Assembly (NCBI GenBank): GCA_013821605.1
Contig: JACDGP010000010.1
Location: forward strand, 1 to 64,000
Reading direction: 5' to 3'
DNA from: Herpetosiphonaceae bacterium
GTDB taxonomy: Bacteria; Chloroflexota; Chloroflexia; Chloroflexales; Kallotenuaceae
DNA length: 64,000 nucleotides
Part shown: positions 19,143 to 27,221 of the stretch, in pieces
Numbering within the stretch: position 1 is the first letter of the stretch
Layout: the number at the start of each line of letters is the position of its first letter
Notes under the pieces: model-generated
Database searches by the model: none
What the model was told of the DNA's origin: nothing
Seen by the model: only the letters and a program-made list of their open reading frames with translations
Position numbers and translations under genes: made by a program

Positions 19143-20207
19143 TTAGCTCCAGTTCGCCAATGCAGCAAACAGTGTGCGCAGTTGCAGCAGCAGGGCCTGA
19201 TCGGTATATTGTTGGACGTGCCGTTGACCAGCACGTTGCAAGGCAGCATAGTGGCCAGCATCCCCTGCGACTGCTTGGATCTGTTGCACCATGTCAGCGG
19301 GGCCGCCACGTAACAGAATACCGCCCGGCCCCATCGTTTCCGGCAGTGGTGCTACGTCGTGCGCAAGCACCGGGGTGCCGCAGTACATCGCTTCAACGAG
19401 CGGGACGCAAAACGATTCCCATTCCGACAAACACAGGTAGAAACGTGCATGGCGGTAAAACGTACTGAGGGTCTGTGGATCGCTGATTGGACCGGTGAAA
19501 ATAACAGCATCCGTAAGCCCTAGCTCAGCTACACGTTGTTCGAGTTCGGCACTGTAGGTGGGCAAAGGATGCGAGCCGACCAACAAGAATTGAAGCTGGG
19601 GCTGCTGGGTGTGAAGTGCTGCGAACAGTTGCAGCGCGCGTGCCAGCCCTTTTTGCGGCACGATACGTCCAACAAAAAGGAGATAGTCGAGCTGTGATAC
19701 GAGCGGCTCCCATTCGGCGTCGCCTTGCCCGGTAAAGCGCGCCGTGTCCACGACCAATGGTAATGTGCGGATACGACGAAAGTGGTGGGCGCGAAGCTCG
19801 TCAACAATATAGTTGGTGTGCGCGAGGGCGAGATCAACATGCGGGGCAAAGGTTTTTAAGCGGGCAGCACCGGCGGCACATAGACTTTCCAGGTAGGGAT
19901 TATAGCCGTGAAACAAGGCGGCCGGCGAAACACCATGCGAATCGAAGATCTTAAAATCGGGGCTCGTGTAGAGCAGATCGAGGCTCGGAGCTTCAATCGA
20001 AAAATGGAGCCACAGTATATCAGTACCCGTTGGCCGGTAGCTCGCGGTGGCATAGTGTGGGAGGGCAAAGTGCGGGTTGGGATAGTCGGCGTAGAGTCGG
20101 ACGTCGACCGACCAGTTGCGTAGGATCCGCACCAGTGATTGTATGTAGTTGCCAATGGCATCGCCGGGAGACAGCACCGGGGTGATCATATGAACGGTTA
20201 GCGCCAC
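19143..20207 (-). CDS. GT4 family glycosyltransferase
   Basis: GT-B-fold glycosyltransferase, 354 residues from GTG 20207, which has GGAGG at ideal spacing inside the end of the upstream gene (10-base overlap). The frame runs on to 20339 without support. N-lobe MITPVLSPGDAIGNYIQSL; C-lobe LLFVGRIVPQKGLARALQLF, FLLVGSH, AVIFTGPISDPQTLSTFY, and SEWESFCVPLVEAMYCGTPV with EX7E. Adds one sugar to the growing lipid-linked glycan; donor unknown. Confidence 0.87.
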   Translation of the reverse strand: MALTVHMITPVLSPGDAIGNYIQSLVRILRNWSVDVRLYADYPNPHFALPHYATASYRPTGTDILWLHFSIEAPSLDLLYTSPDFKIFDSHGVSPAALFHGYNPYLESLCAAGAARLKTFAPHVDLALAHTNYIVDELRAHHFRRIRTLPLVVDTARFTGQGDAEWEPLVSQLDYLLFVGRIVPQKGLARALQLFAALHTQQPQLQFLLVGSHPLPTYSAELEQRVAELGLTDAVIFTGPISDPQTLSTFYRHARFYLCLSEWESFCVPLVEAMYCGTPVLAHDVAPLPETMGPGGILLRGGPADMVQQIQAVAGDAGHYAALQRAGQRHVQQYTDQALLLQLRTLFAALANWS

Positions 20208-21424
20208 TGGGAAGCCTCCTCGGGCCGCAAGAACTCGATGAGACGGGCCGTAATGGTGTCCCAGCGAAAATGTTGATGGGCGAAGGCGGCACCCGCCTGT
20301 CCCATTTGCTGAGCGACCAGTGGATGCTCCTGGAACCAATCGAGGCAGCCCGCAAAGTCTTCGTAGCTGCGGAAGTGCAGCCCACCACCACTGATTTCAC
20401 AAAACTCACGCGTGACGGGGCAATCACTATGCACCAGCGCCGGTGTGCCACAGCTCCAGGCCTCCATCATCACCAAGGAGAAGCTTTCATTACGAGAGGG
20501 TTGGCACAGCAGTGAGGCGGCGGCGTAGCAATCGTACTTATCTTCGAGCGGCACAAAGCCGAGGTCAACGGCGGCACCCTCAGCCAGCAACGCCGGGGGT
20601 AGCGGATCGCCGGCCCCACCAATACAGACCAGTTGCAATTGCCCACCAGTTGCACGGTAACGTTGGAAATAGTCCAATAACTGTGGGGTGTTTTTGGTGA
20701 CATCGCGCCGCCCGGCATAGAGCATAAACGGTGCGGTAATGGCGTAGCGTTCACGAAAGCGTGCAGCATCACCGCTGATGTCCATATCGACGCCCTCGCC
20801 CAACATTAATAGGCGCGGATGGTCAAGGTCGTAGATCGCGTGAGCTAGGCGTTGTTCGGCGGTCGAGTTGAAAATAAGGCCATGTGCGGCCTCAAGCGCC
20901 TGACGGTAGAGCTGCATGTAGGCATATGACTCGTCGTGCAAACAGGGAATCAAGAAGGGCCGGGCGGTAGCGCGAGCACCCCAATAGGTGGTGCCGAACA
21001 TATATGGGATGAAGATAAACAAGCGCTCGTCCTGCGTGGCCGTAATCGCAGCTTCTAACGCGTCACTGCCGACGATTTCGCGGACAAAGACAGCTTCTTC
21101 CAGCAGGCTCAACTGTTCGTCGGCCATTAATCGAATGTTCAGGCCATCGAAGCGCGCGGCATTCCGTGGACGAACGGGGAAGCGGTGTACCAGGACGCCA
21201 TTAAGCAGTTCGATACCGGGGGGAAAAGCGGGCTGTGACCAGTCGGTCAACAAGCCGCCAGCGGTGGTGGTGAAGACTTCGGCCCTAACACCACGCCGAC
21301 ATAGTTCCTCGGCATTACGGCGGCATTGTAGCTCGGCGCCGCCTTTAACCTCTAGACCGTACCAGGGGATCACAAACGTGATCGTCGGCCCGGCCCACTG
21401 TAATTGTGGTCGATCCAGCTGCAC
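20198..21424 (-). CDS. GT4 family glycosyltransferase
   Basis: 408 residues starting at GTG 21424, two bases after the stop of the coiled-coil gene. N-lobe ITFVIPWYGLEVKGGAELQ; C-lobe FMLYAGRRDVTKNTPQLLDY, VDLGFVPLEDKYDCYAAASL and PSRNESFSLVMMEAWSCG (EX7E). It is similar along its length to the enzyme at 17976-19139 (shared GGAE opening and IFIPYMFGTTYWG versus IFMTYLYCTTYFG), so the two are probably paralogues acting on consecutive sugars. Confidence 0.88.
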   Translation of the reverse strand: MQLDRPQLQWAGPTITFVIPWYGLEVKGGAELQCRRNAEELCRRGVRAEVFTTTAGGLLTDWSQPAFPPGIELLNGVLVHRFPVRPRNAARFDGLNIRLMADEQLSLLEEAVFVREIVGSDALEAAITATQDERLFIFIPYMFGTTYWGARATARPFLIPCLHDESYAYMQLYRQALEAAHGLIFNSTAEQRLAHAIYDLDHPRLLMLGEGVDMDISGDAARFRERYAITAPFMLYAGRRDVTKNTPQLLDYFQRYRATGGQLQLVCIGGAGDPLPPALLAEGAAVDLGFVPLEDKYDCYAAASLLCQPSRNESFSLVMMEAWSCGTPALVHSDCPVTREFCEISGGGLHFRSYEDFAGCLDWFQEHPLVAQQMGQAGAAFAHQHFRWDTITARLIEFLRPEEASQWR

Positions 21425-21426
21425 AG

Positions 21427-21891
21427 CTAGCGCGGGAGCCTTTCTTCCAAACGACGGACCTGTTCGCGCAACTGGATGACTTCGTCGCGTAATGATTCGA
21501 TCTCGGCTACGGTAGCTCCATTGTTGAAGCGCCGGCTCAAGATGTTGAGGACACGTACAAGCGTGCCATTGAACTCGCTTTGCCGAAAGATCATGGGGTC
21601 GAGGTAGCCACGAACTTCATGATGCAAGCGCAGGCGCACCACATCCCATGCTTTACCAAGGCCGGAGCGACTCGGTGATAGATGGAGCGGCGCGTAGCTT
21701 TTATCCCATTGCTCGTTCGCCAGATGCAGGTTTTGGCTCAATTCGTCGTCGGATTGGCGGCCTTGACGTTCGCTAATTTTGCGACGCACTTGGCGCATAA
21801 TCTCGGTGATATCGACCGGGGTTTCGTCAACGGGGGCAGGGGCAAGCCCTGCCCCTACAGATGCGCCGGTTGTTGGGTGGTCACTGGTCAT
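21427..21891 (-). CDS. Small coiled-coil protein of the glycan cluster, interrupted by a palindromic repeat
   Basis: 154 residues, no signal or membrane segment. A disordered N-terminus contains GAGLAPAP, encoded by a GC-rich palindrome (21832-21858). Residues about 25-50 (DITEIMRQVRRKISERQ) and the C-terminal 30 residues (VAEIESLRDEVIQLREQVRRLEERL) form helices, the latter a clear coiled coil. I recognise no named family. A similar combination of VDITEIMRQVRRKI-type helix and coiled coil is often seen beside glycosyltransferases in this phylum (recollection, not checked). It may scaffold the cluster enzymes, whose neighbour at 22951 also ends in a coiled coil. Confidence 0.72.
   Translation of the reverse strand: MTSDHPTTGASVGAGLAPAPVDETPVDITEIMRQVRRKISERQGRQSDDELSQNLHLANEQWDKSYAPLHLSPSRSGLGKAWDVVRLRLHHEVRGYLDPMIFRQSEFNGTLVRVLNILSRRFNNGATVAEIESLRDEVIQLREQVRRLEERLPR
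21832..21858 (-). repeat. REP-type GC-rich palindrome inside a coding region
   Basis: GTAGGGGCAGGG, TT, GCCCCTGCCCCC on the minus strand is a near-perfect palindrome of the kind dispersed through many bacterial genomes. It lies in frame within the coiled-coil gene and adds VGAGLAPAP to an unstructured region. Confidence 0.6.
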
Positions 21892-21925
21892 ACGAACTGC
21901 TCCTTTATGCTACCAATCAATCGGT

Positions 21926-22954
21926 TTAGGAGGTCTGAGGTGCAGGATTGAGCGCCTCTGCTCGTCGCAGTTGCTCCTCGGTGACGACCTGCCGGTACAG
22001 GGTTTCAAGCAGCGCGAGCAGTTGGTAGGGCACATCGCCACCGGCATCCAAGCGTTGTTGTAGGAGTTCGGGCAGGGCCAGGATGGCGTCAAGGTAGGCC
22101 TGTTTGCGCGGCTGGCTATTCGTGAGGCCCCAACGCCGCATCTCTTCCTCTTCGGCTGGGGCAAATGCTTCCGTCAACACAGGCAGTGGCGCGTGTTTGA
22201 GCACAAAGCGTAGCCGGTTTCGATGGTAGGCCCGTTGGTGCGCCGGACTTTGCGCCTGTAACGACGTTCCTTCGTGATGTTGGAGTTGGGCGCGGGGGGC
22301 ATAGACGACTTCGAAGCCGGCAGCGCGAGCGCGGTAACAGAGGTCGGTGTCTTCATAATAGGCGGGCGAGAAGCCTTCATCGAGCAAGCCAATCTGCTGC
22401 AGGACCGGTGAGCGAAGGGCCAGGGCGGCACCAGTGACGTAGTCGAGTACGACTTCAGTGTCGTACTGGCCATGATCTTGTTCACCAGTGCCGCGATGGA
22501 GGCCGGTGCCCACGGGCCACTGAATGGTGCCACCCGCATGTTGCAAGGTTTGGGTGCCGGGGAAAAAGATTTTGCAGCCGACGATGCCAGCTTGTGGTCG
22601 TCGCTCAAACACTGCCACCAACTCCGCTAACCAGTTCGGAGCAACGATCGTATCCTGGTTAAGCAACACCACAATGTCAGGGACAACATCACAAGGTGAT
22701 GGTGCGACACCGGCCAGCAAGGCGCGGAGCCCGACGTTATTCCCACCGGCAAACCCCAGGTTGTGGTGGTTCTCCATCACGGCTACCTGCGGGAACTGTG
22801 TGCGTACCAGATCAATTGATCCATCACTCGACGCATTATCGACGACGAGCACGTCAAAGCGGGCTGGACAATCCTGGGCAAGGACGGCCGTGAGGCAGTC
22901 CGGCAGAAAGGCATGACCATTCCATGCCAGGATGATGACGGCAACGTTCGTCAT
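21926..22954 (-). CDS. GT2 family glycosyltransferase (rhamnosyltransferase-like)
   Basis: 342 residues, GT-A fold. Strand-1 AVIILAWNGHAFL, VVDNASSDGSIDLV, NHHNLGFAGGNNVGLR, the metal-binding-region VVLLNQDTIVAPNW, HAGGTIQW, and SPAYYEDTDLCYRARAAGF are all typical of this subfamily. The C-terminal 100 residues are helical. It overlaps the upstream gene by 4 bases (ATGA). It is a paralogue of the enzyme at 28702-29988, sharing LDYVTGAALALR and the HAGG motif. Confidence 0.9.
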   Translation of the reverse strand: MTNVAVIILAWNGHAFLPDCLTAVLAQDCPARFDVLVVDNASSDGSIDLVRTQFPQVAVMENHHNLGFAGGNNVGLRALLAGVAPSPCDVVPDIVVLLNQDTIVAPNWLAELVAVFERRPQAGIVGCKIFFPGTQTLQHAGGTIQWPVGTGLHRGTGEQDHGQYDTEVVLDYVTGAALALRSPVLQQIGLLDEGFSPAYYEDTDLCYRARAAGFEVVYAPRAQLQHHEGTSLQAQSPAHQRAYHRNRLRFVLKHAPLPVLTEAFAPAEEEEMRRWGLTNSQPRKQAYLDAILALPELLQQRLDAGGDVPYQLLALLETLYRQVVTEEQLRRAEALNPAPQTS

Positions 22955-24840
22955 TTAGCCATGCTCTCGTGCTCGGTTGACCTGTCCAAAGCCTGGCGCG
23001 TCAGCTGCACAGCAAGTTTGACTGCGGCTTCATCCGCCGCTGCAACTGCATCATTCAGGAGTCGCGCGGTATAGGCTAAGTGTTCGATCCGGTCATTGGC
23101 TTGGCCATTCCATTCGCCAATTGCGTCCAAGCGGTCGTGAAGATCGTGCTTAATAGCCTCGGCATAGGTTTGAATGCGCCCATTGAATTCGCTGACGGTA
23201 TCAAGCCGTCCATGGAGGTCGCGTTCAATGTCCTCGACATAGCTCTGCAGCTGTGTGTTGTTGGTAGCCAGTTGCTCCATATAGTCCTGCAGCCGTGCCA
23301 TCGAGCGTTCTACCGCCAGCGTTTGGGATAAGACAGCTTGCAGGTAGGCCTGCGTGTCAGCGTCGTGGGTCAGGGAGGCATAGGCGAGCTTCACGACCTG
23401 TGCATTAAACTCCTGCTGTTGTGCGAGGAGTGGGCCGGCCAGGCGTAGCGTGATGCGCCAAAGCACGCGTGTCATGATGCCAGAGCCTGGGGCAGGCCGG
23501 GTCAGTTGCCAAAATTGTTCCAGTTGCTGAACGGACGTTTGTTGCTGTTGCATGAGCGGCAGCCCTTCAGTGAATGATGGTACAGGTGACTCAGGGGGCG
23601 TTGCAACGTGCTGTAGTGCCGTTGTGAGGCGTGTGCGTAGCGGCTCGCGGCAGAAACGGGCCAACGGCGCGACGAGGTGTTCCCAGGTCCAAAGTGGAGC
23701 GAGTTGGCGAGCATGGTGGGCACAGTCGGCACGCTGCGTCCGGTCAGTGAGCAGGGTTATGATGGCCTGAGCGGTTGCCGCGCTATCTTCGGGAGGCACT
23801 GTGAGGCCAAGTTGGTGCTCTTGCACCAGGGTTGCGACGGCATCGCCGGCACTAACCACGCTTGGCAGGCCTGCCCACAAGTGATCGAGGAAGCGGGAAC
23901 GCACGGCGGCATAGGCGGTTTCTAGATGATTGCGATGTAGCGAAACGGCCAGGTCGGCTTCGAGCAAGAAATCAGCACGCTGGGCATAGAGCACCCAGGC
24001 TTCGTAGAAAAAGATGTGGGTGTTGAGCAAGCCAAGCTCAGCCGCCAGGGCGCGCGTCGCCGCAGGCAACTGCATAGGCTGGATTGTGCCCGGATGTTGT
24101 CCCGCCAGGAAGACCAGCCGGGTATGGGGCTGCTGGGCAATGACCTGTGGCATGGCACGTACCAGGGTCAAGGGATCGAGCCAATCCCATAAGCCGCCGG
24201 TCCAGAGCAGCAGAATGTCGTGTGGACCGATACCGGGGACAACTTCGCGGAGTACCGGCTCCTGCTTCACCGGTGGTGTATCCGGCAAGCCAAACGGCAC
24301 CACGTCGATTAACCATCGCAGTTGTGGGTCGTGGTCGGTCGCCTCAGGCGTAATGCGCCCCGCGCCCATTAACGCCCCAAGGTAGAGATCGCGCTGGCGT
24401 TCGGTCGCACAGACAAAAAAGTCGCCACCGGCCAGTTGCTGCCCTAACAGCTGGATATCTTGCCGGTTCTGCTGCGTGCGCTGCTTGGCAGACGCCGTGC
24501 GAAACAGTTCCAGATTCTCGAGCAAGGTTGGATCATACAGGTCAAGCGCAAGTGGTTGCGGGATGTGCATTAGCTCCGGATGGCCGACGAGCACGAAGCC
24601 GTTAGCAAAAACGACATCGGCTTGCTCAAGCCAAAGTGCCAGCGAGGCCACATCACCCCAATCATAGTGACCGCAGCGTAGCCCAGGAGCCGCGAGGTCA
24701 ATCGTGTGGGGGGCGATCAGCGTTACGGGCTGTTGGGTAGCGAGAAGCTGGGCCAGTTCCCAGTAGCGAATACCGGGACCGGCCATGCGTTGACCGACAA
24801 CATCATGACTAATAATGAGAAGGCGCGGCACCGTCTTCAC
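22951..24840 (-). CDS. GT4-like glycosyltransferase with long C-terminal coiled coil
   Basis: 629 residues from GTG 24840, which overlaps the ATPase stop (GTGA). Residues about 1-390 are a GT-B fold: LLIISHDVVGQRMAGPGIRY, ALDLYDPTLLENLEL, DILLLWTGGLWDWLDPLTLV, LAVSLHRNHLETAYAAVRSR and FLDHLWAGLPSVVSAGDAV. The remaining 240 residues are helical, with a periodic coiled coil (ARLQDYMEQLATNNTQLQSY onward) that contains an internal repeat, DLHGRLDTVSEFNGR and DLHDRLDAIGEWNGQ. Such tails can act as molecular rulers or capping-complex scaffolds in ABC-dependent O-polysaccharide systems (WbdD is the known case), which suits its place beside the Wzt ATPase; that role is inference. Confidence 0.83.
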   Translation of the reverse strand: MKTVPRLLIISHDVVGQRMAGPGIRYWELAQLLATQQPVTLIAPHTIDLAAPGLRCGHYDWGDVASLALWLEQADVVFANGFVLVGHPELMHIPQPLALDLYDPTLLENLELFRTASAKQRTQQNRQDIQLLGQQLAGGDFFVCATERQRDLYLGALMGAGRITPEATDHDPQLRWLIDVVPFGLPDTPPVKQEPVLREVVPGIGPHDILLLWTGGLWDWLDPLTLVRAMPQVIAQQPHTRLVFLAGQHPGTIQPMQLPAATRALAAELGLLNTHIFFYEAWVLYAQRADFLLEADLAVSLHRNHLETAYAAVRSRFLDHLWAGLPSVVSAGDAVATLVQEHQLGLTVPPEDSAATAQAIITLLTDRTQRADCAHHARQLAPLWTWEHLVAPLARFCREPLRTRLTTALQHVATPPESPVPSFTEGLPLMQQQQTSVQQLEQFWQLTRPAPGSGIMTRVLWRITLRLAGPLLAQQQEFNAQVVKLAYASLTHDADTQAYLQAVLSQTLAVERSMARLQDYMEQLATNNTQLQSYVEDIERDLHGRLDTVSEFNGRIQTYAEAIKHDLHDRLDAIGEWNGQANDRIEHLAYTARLLNDAVAAADEAAVKLAVQLTRQALDRSTEHESMAK

Positions 24841-26138
24841 ATGTCGCCCGGAAGTGGTTGCCAGGACCACGTGGCAGGAATATAAATCGAACCGAAGCGC
24901 TCATCGACCGAAGCCGCATACACCCGCAACGACCACTGCCGGTCGCGATGATCGAATGGATGTGCCAGCAGGTAATCGTAGATCGTAACTGTTAGTAGAT
25001 AGTCACCGTCGAGCAGGGGTAGGACCGGAATATGGTAATCCACAAAGCCGCGGCCCTCGATCTGCGGAATAGGTAGGCCGGCAAAGCGCGAATTTGGGCC
25101 GTTAATGTGGAAGCCGCTACGGTGATACAGGGCCAGGCCAAAGACTGGCGTAGTGACCCGCTCATGCGCCAGGTAGTGCATCCGGATCGTGAGCGACTGA
25201 CCGGTGGTGGCAGCTACCAGTGGCTCGCCCTGGCCATCCAGAAACTCAACGGCCGTGAGCTCAGCTTCGCGGCTGCCCCAACGCTGGCCTGGCCCATCCG
25301 CAGGTGCGATGACCGCTGCTTCTGGCTCTGCTGTTCCGGGCGCTGCTGGCTGTTCCTCGGTGACCGCCTGCTCCTGATGCTCTGCCGACAGCCGCTCGGC
25401 GTCGAGCTGGTTGGTATGGCGCATATATTGATCGACCACCTCGCCTGATGGCCCTTCGGTCAGCAGCTTGCCGTGGTCGAACCACAACGCACGGTCGCAT
25501 AGATTGCGGACTTGGCCCAAAGCATGTGAGACAAAAAGGATCGTCACACCGCGTTTTTTGAAGGCATAGATGCGATCCATGCACTTGTGCTGGAAGGCTT
25601 CGTCACCAACCGCGAGCACTTCATCCGTAATCAAGATATCGGGATTAACGTTGATCGCAACGGCAAAGGCCAGCCGCATATACATCCCCGACGAGTAGTG
25701 CTTGACCGGCATGTCGATGAAGGCCCGCAGTTCGGAAAAGTCGATGATTTGGTTGAGCTTCGCGCTCATCTCCGCACGGTTGAAGCCCAGCAGCGAGCCG
25801 TTGAGATAGATATTTTCGCGCCCGGTGAGATCGGGATGAAAGCCGGATCCGAGCTCTAGCAACGCCGAGATGCGCCCCTGGACCGCCACACGACCGGCCG
25901 TCGGCTCCAGAATGCGCGTAATGAGTTTCAGAGTCGTTGATTTGCCCGAGCCGTTATGACCGATCAAGCCGAGGGTCTCGCCCTTAGCGACACAAAAACT
26001 GACGTCGCGGACAGCCCAAAACTCTTCTTTGGGTAAGCGGGGCTTGAAAAGACCGGTAACGCGCTCATGGAGGCTGTTGCGGCGATCACGCTGGAGGACG
26101 AAATGGCGGGAGACATGCTCAAAGTCAATGACATTCAT
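24837..26138 (-). CDS. ABC transporter ATP-binding protein with C-terminal carbohydrate-binding domain (Wzt-type)
   Basis: ATPase of a polysaccharide or teichoic-acid-type exporter, 433 residues from ATG 26138. Residues about 1-240 are the ATPase: Walker A GHNGSGKST, Q-loop region, signature HYSSGMYMRLAFA, Walker B DILITDEVLAVGD, H-loop FVSHA. A Pro/Glu/Ala linker of about 35 residues follows, then a jelly-roll domain (about 285-430) resembling the O-antigen-binding Wzt C-terminus, including VDYHIPVLPLLDGDYLLTVTIYD-like strands. The matching permease is most likely the fusion at 7621-9408. It is the first gene of the minus-strand glycan cluster. No ribosome-binding site precedes the ATG. Confidence 0.93.
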   Translation of the reverse strand: MNVIDFEHVSRHFVLQRDRRNSLHERVTGLFKPRLPKEEFWAVRDVSFCVAKGETLGLIGHNGSGKSTTLKLITRILEPTAGRVAVQGRISALLELGSGFHPDLTGRENIYLNGSLLGFNRAEMSAKLNQIIDFSELRAFIDMPVKHYSSGMYMRLAFAVAINVNPDILITDEVLAVGDEAFQHKCMDRIYAFKKRGVTILFVSHALGQVRNLCDRALWFDHGKLLTEGPSGEVVDQYMRHTNQLDAERLSAEHQEQAVTEEQPAAPGTAEPEAAVIAPADGPGQRWGSREAELTAVEFLDGQGEPLVAATTGQSLTIRMHYLAHERVTTPVFGLALYHRSGFHINGPNSRFAGLPIPQIEGRGFVDYHIPVLPLLDGDYLLTVTIYDYLLAHPFDHRDRQWSLRVYAASVDERFGSIYIPATWSWQPLPGDM

Positions 26139-26152
26139 AGTAGACGGTGTAT

Positions 26153-26161
26153 AGTATAGCA
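26153..26161 (-). promoter_or_regulatory. Extended -10 promoter of the glycan cluster, giving a nearly leaderless mRNA
   Basis: On the minus strand TG-C-TATACT reads as an extended -10. Transcription would start around 26146, about 8 bases before ATG 26138, and there is no Shine-Dalgarno sequence in that gap. The 54-base divergent gap also serves the epimerase gene at 26193. Confidence 0.4.
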
Positions 26162-26192
26162 TGGTTCAGGCATCCCCCTGTATGGAGCCAAT

Positions 26193-27212
26193 ATGAAGCA
26201 CTTGATAACCGGTGGTGCGGGCTTTATCGGCTGTAACCTAGCACATACGTTGCTCGCGGAGCACGAACAGGTCACCGTGCTCGACAACTTGTCGCGACCG
26301 GGTACGGCGCAAAATTTGGCATGGCTACGTGAACAGCATGGCACAAGCTTCCAATTCGTCCAGGCCGATGTGCGTGATGCGGTGGCCGTGCAGACCGCGG
26401 TGCAGGGCCATGCTGTGGTGTATCACCTGGCAGGTCAGGTGGCGGTAACAACCTCGGTCAACAATCCGCGCGAAGATTTCGAGATTAATGCCTTGGGCAG
26501 TTTTAATGTGCTGGAAGCGGCGCGCCAGGCCACACCCATGCCGATCTTCTTTTATGCCTCGACCAACAAGGTGTATGGTGGCATGGAGCAGGTTCAGATC
26601 GTGGAGCAGCCGACGCGCTACGCGTATGCCGACTTACCGGCCGGAGTGTCCGAAACGCAACCGCTTGACTTTCACTCACCCTACGGCTGCTCGAAAGGCA
26701 CCGCCGACCAGTATGTTCGTGACTACAGCCGGATCTATGGCCTGCGAACGGTTGTTTTCAGACAATCATGTATTTACGGGCCGCGGCAACTCGGGGTATC
26801 AGACCAAGGCTGGGTCGCACATTTCGTGATCGCCAGTGTATTGAACCGATCTTTAACGATCTATGGCGACGGCAAGCAGGTACGTGATTTACTGTTTATC
26901 GATGATCTGGTTGCGGCCTACCGCAGCGCGCTTAGGCAGATCGATACAGCCGGGGGCAAGATTTATAACATTGGGGGTGGTGCCGCGAATACGCTGTCCG
27001 TGTGGAGCGAGTTCGGGCCGCTGTTGGAAAAGCTGCTCGGGCAGCGGATCGAGGTGGGCTACGACGATTGGCGGCCGGGCGACCAGCCAGTGTATGTTAG
27101 TGATATCGCCAAGGCGGAGCGTGAACTGGGTTGGCGACCACAGGTTGGCGTCGAAGAAGGCATTAGCCGTTTGGTCCAGTGGGTGCAGAGCAACCAGCAG
27201 ATGTTTGCATAA
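26193..27212 (+). CDS. NAD-dependent epimerase/dehydratase, CDP-paratose/tyvelose 2-epimerase-like
   Basis: Extended short-chain dehydrogenase, 339 residues, acting on a nucleotide sugar. Rossmann TGGAGFIG, VYHLAGQVAV, FYASTNKVYGG and the catalytic YGCSKG (Tyr-x3-Lys). The segment FRQSCIYGPRQLGVSDQGWV is distinctive of the CDP-tyvelose 2-epimerase branch, though substrate specificity is inferred. No other paratose-pathway genes (rfbF, rfbG, rfbS) are in the window. TGGAG precedes the ATG. It diverges from the glycan cluster and is followed after 9 bases by a GT4. Confidence 0.87.
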   Translation: MKHLITGGAGFIGCNLAHTLLAEHEQVTVLDNLSRPGTAQNLAWLREQHGTSFQFVQADVRDAVAVQTAVQGHAVVYHLAGQVAVTTSVNNPREDFEINALGSFNVLEAARQATPMPIFFYASTNKVYGGMEQVQIVEQPTRYAYADLPAGVSETQPLDFHSPYGCSKGTADQYVRDYSRIYGLRTVVFRQSCIYGPRQLGVSDQGWVAHFVIASVLNRSLTIYGDGKQVRDLLFIDDLVAAYRSALRQIDTAGGKIYNIGGGAANTLSVWSEFGPLLEKLLGQRIEVGYDDWRPGDQPVYVSDIAKAERELGWRPQVGVEEGISRLVQWVQSNQQMFA

Positions 27213-27221
27213 GAGTAGGGC

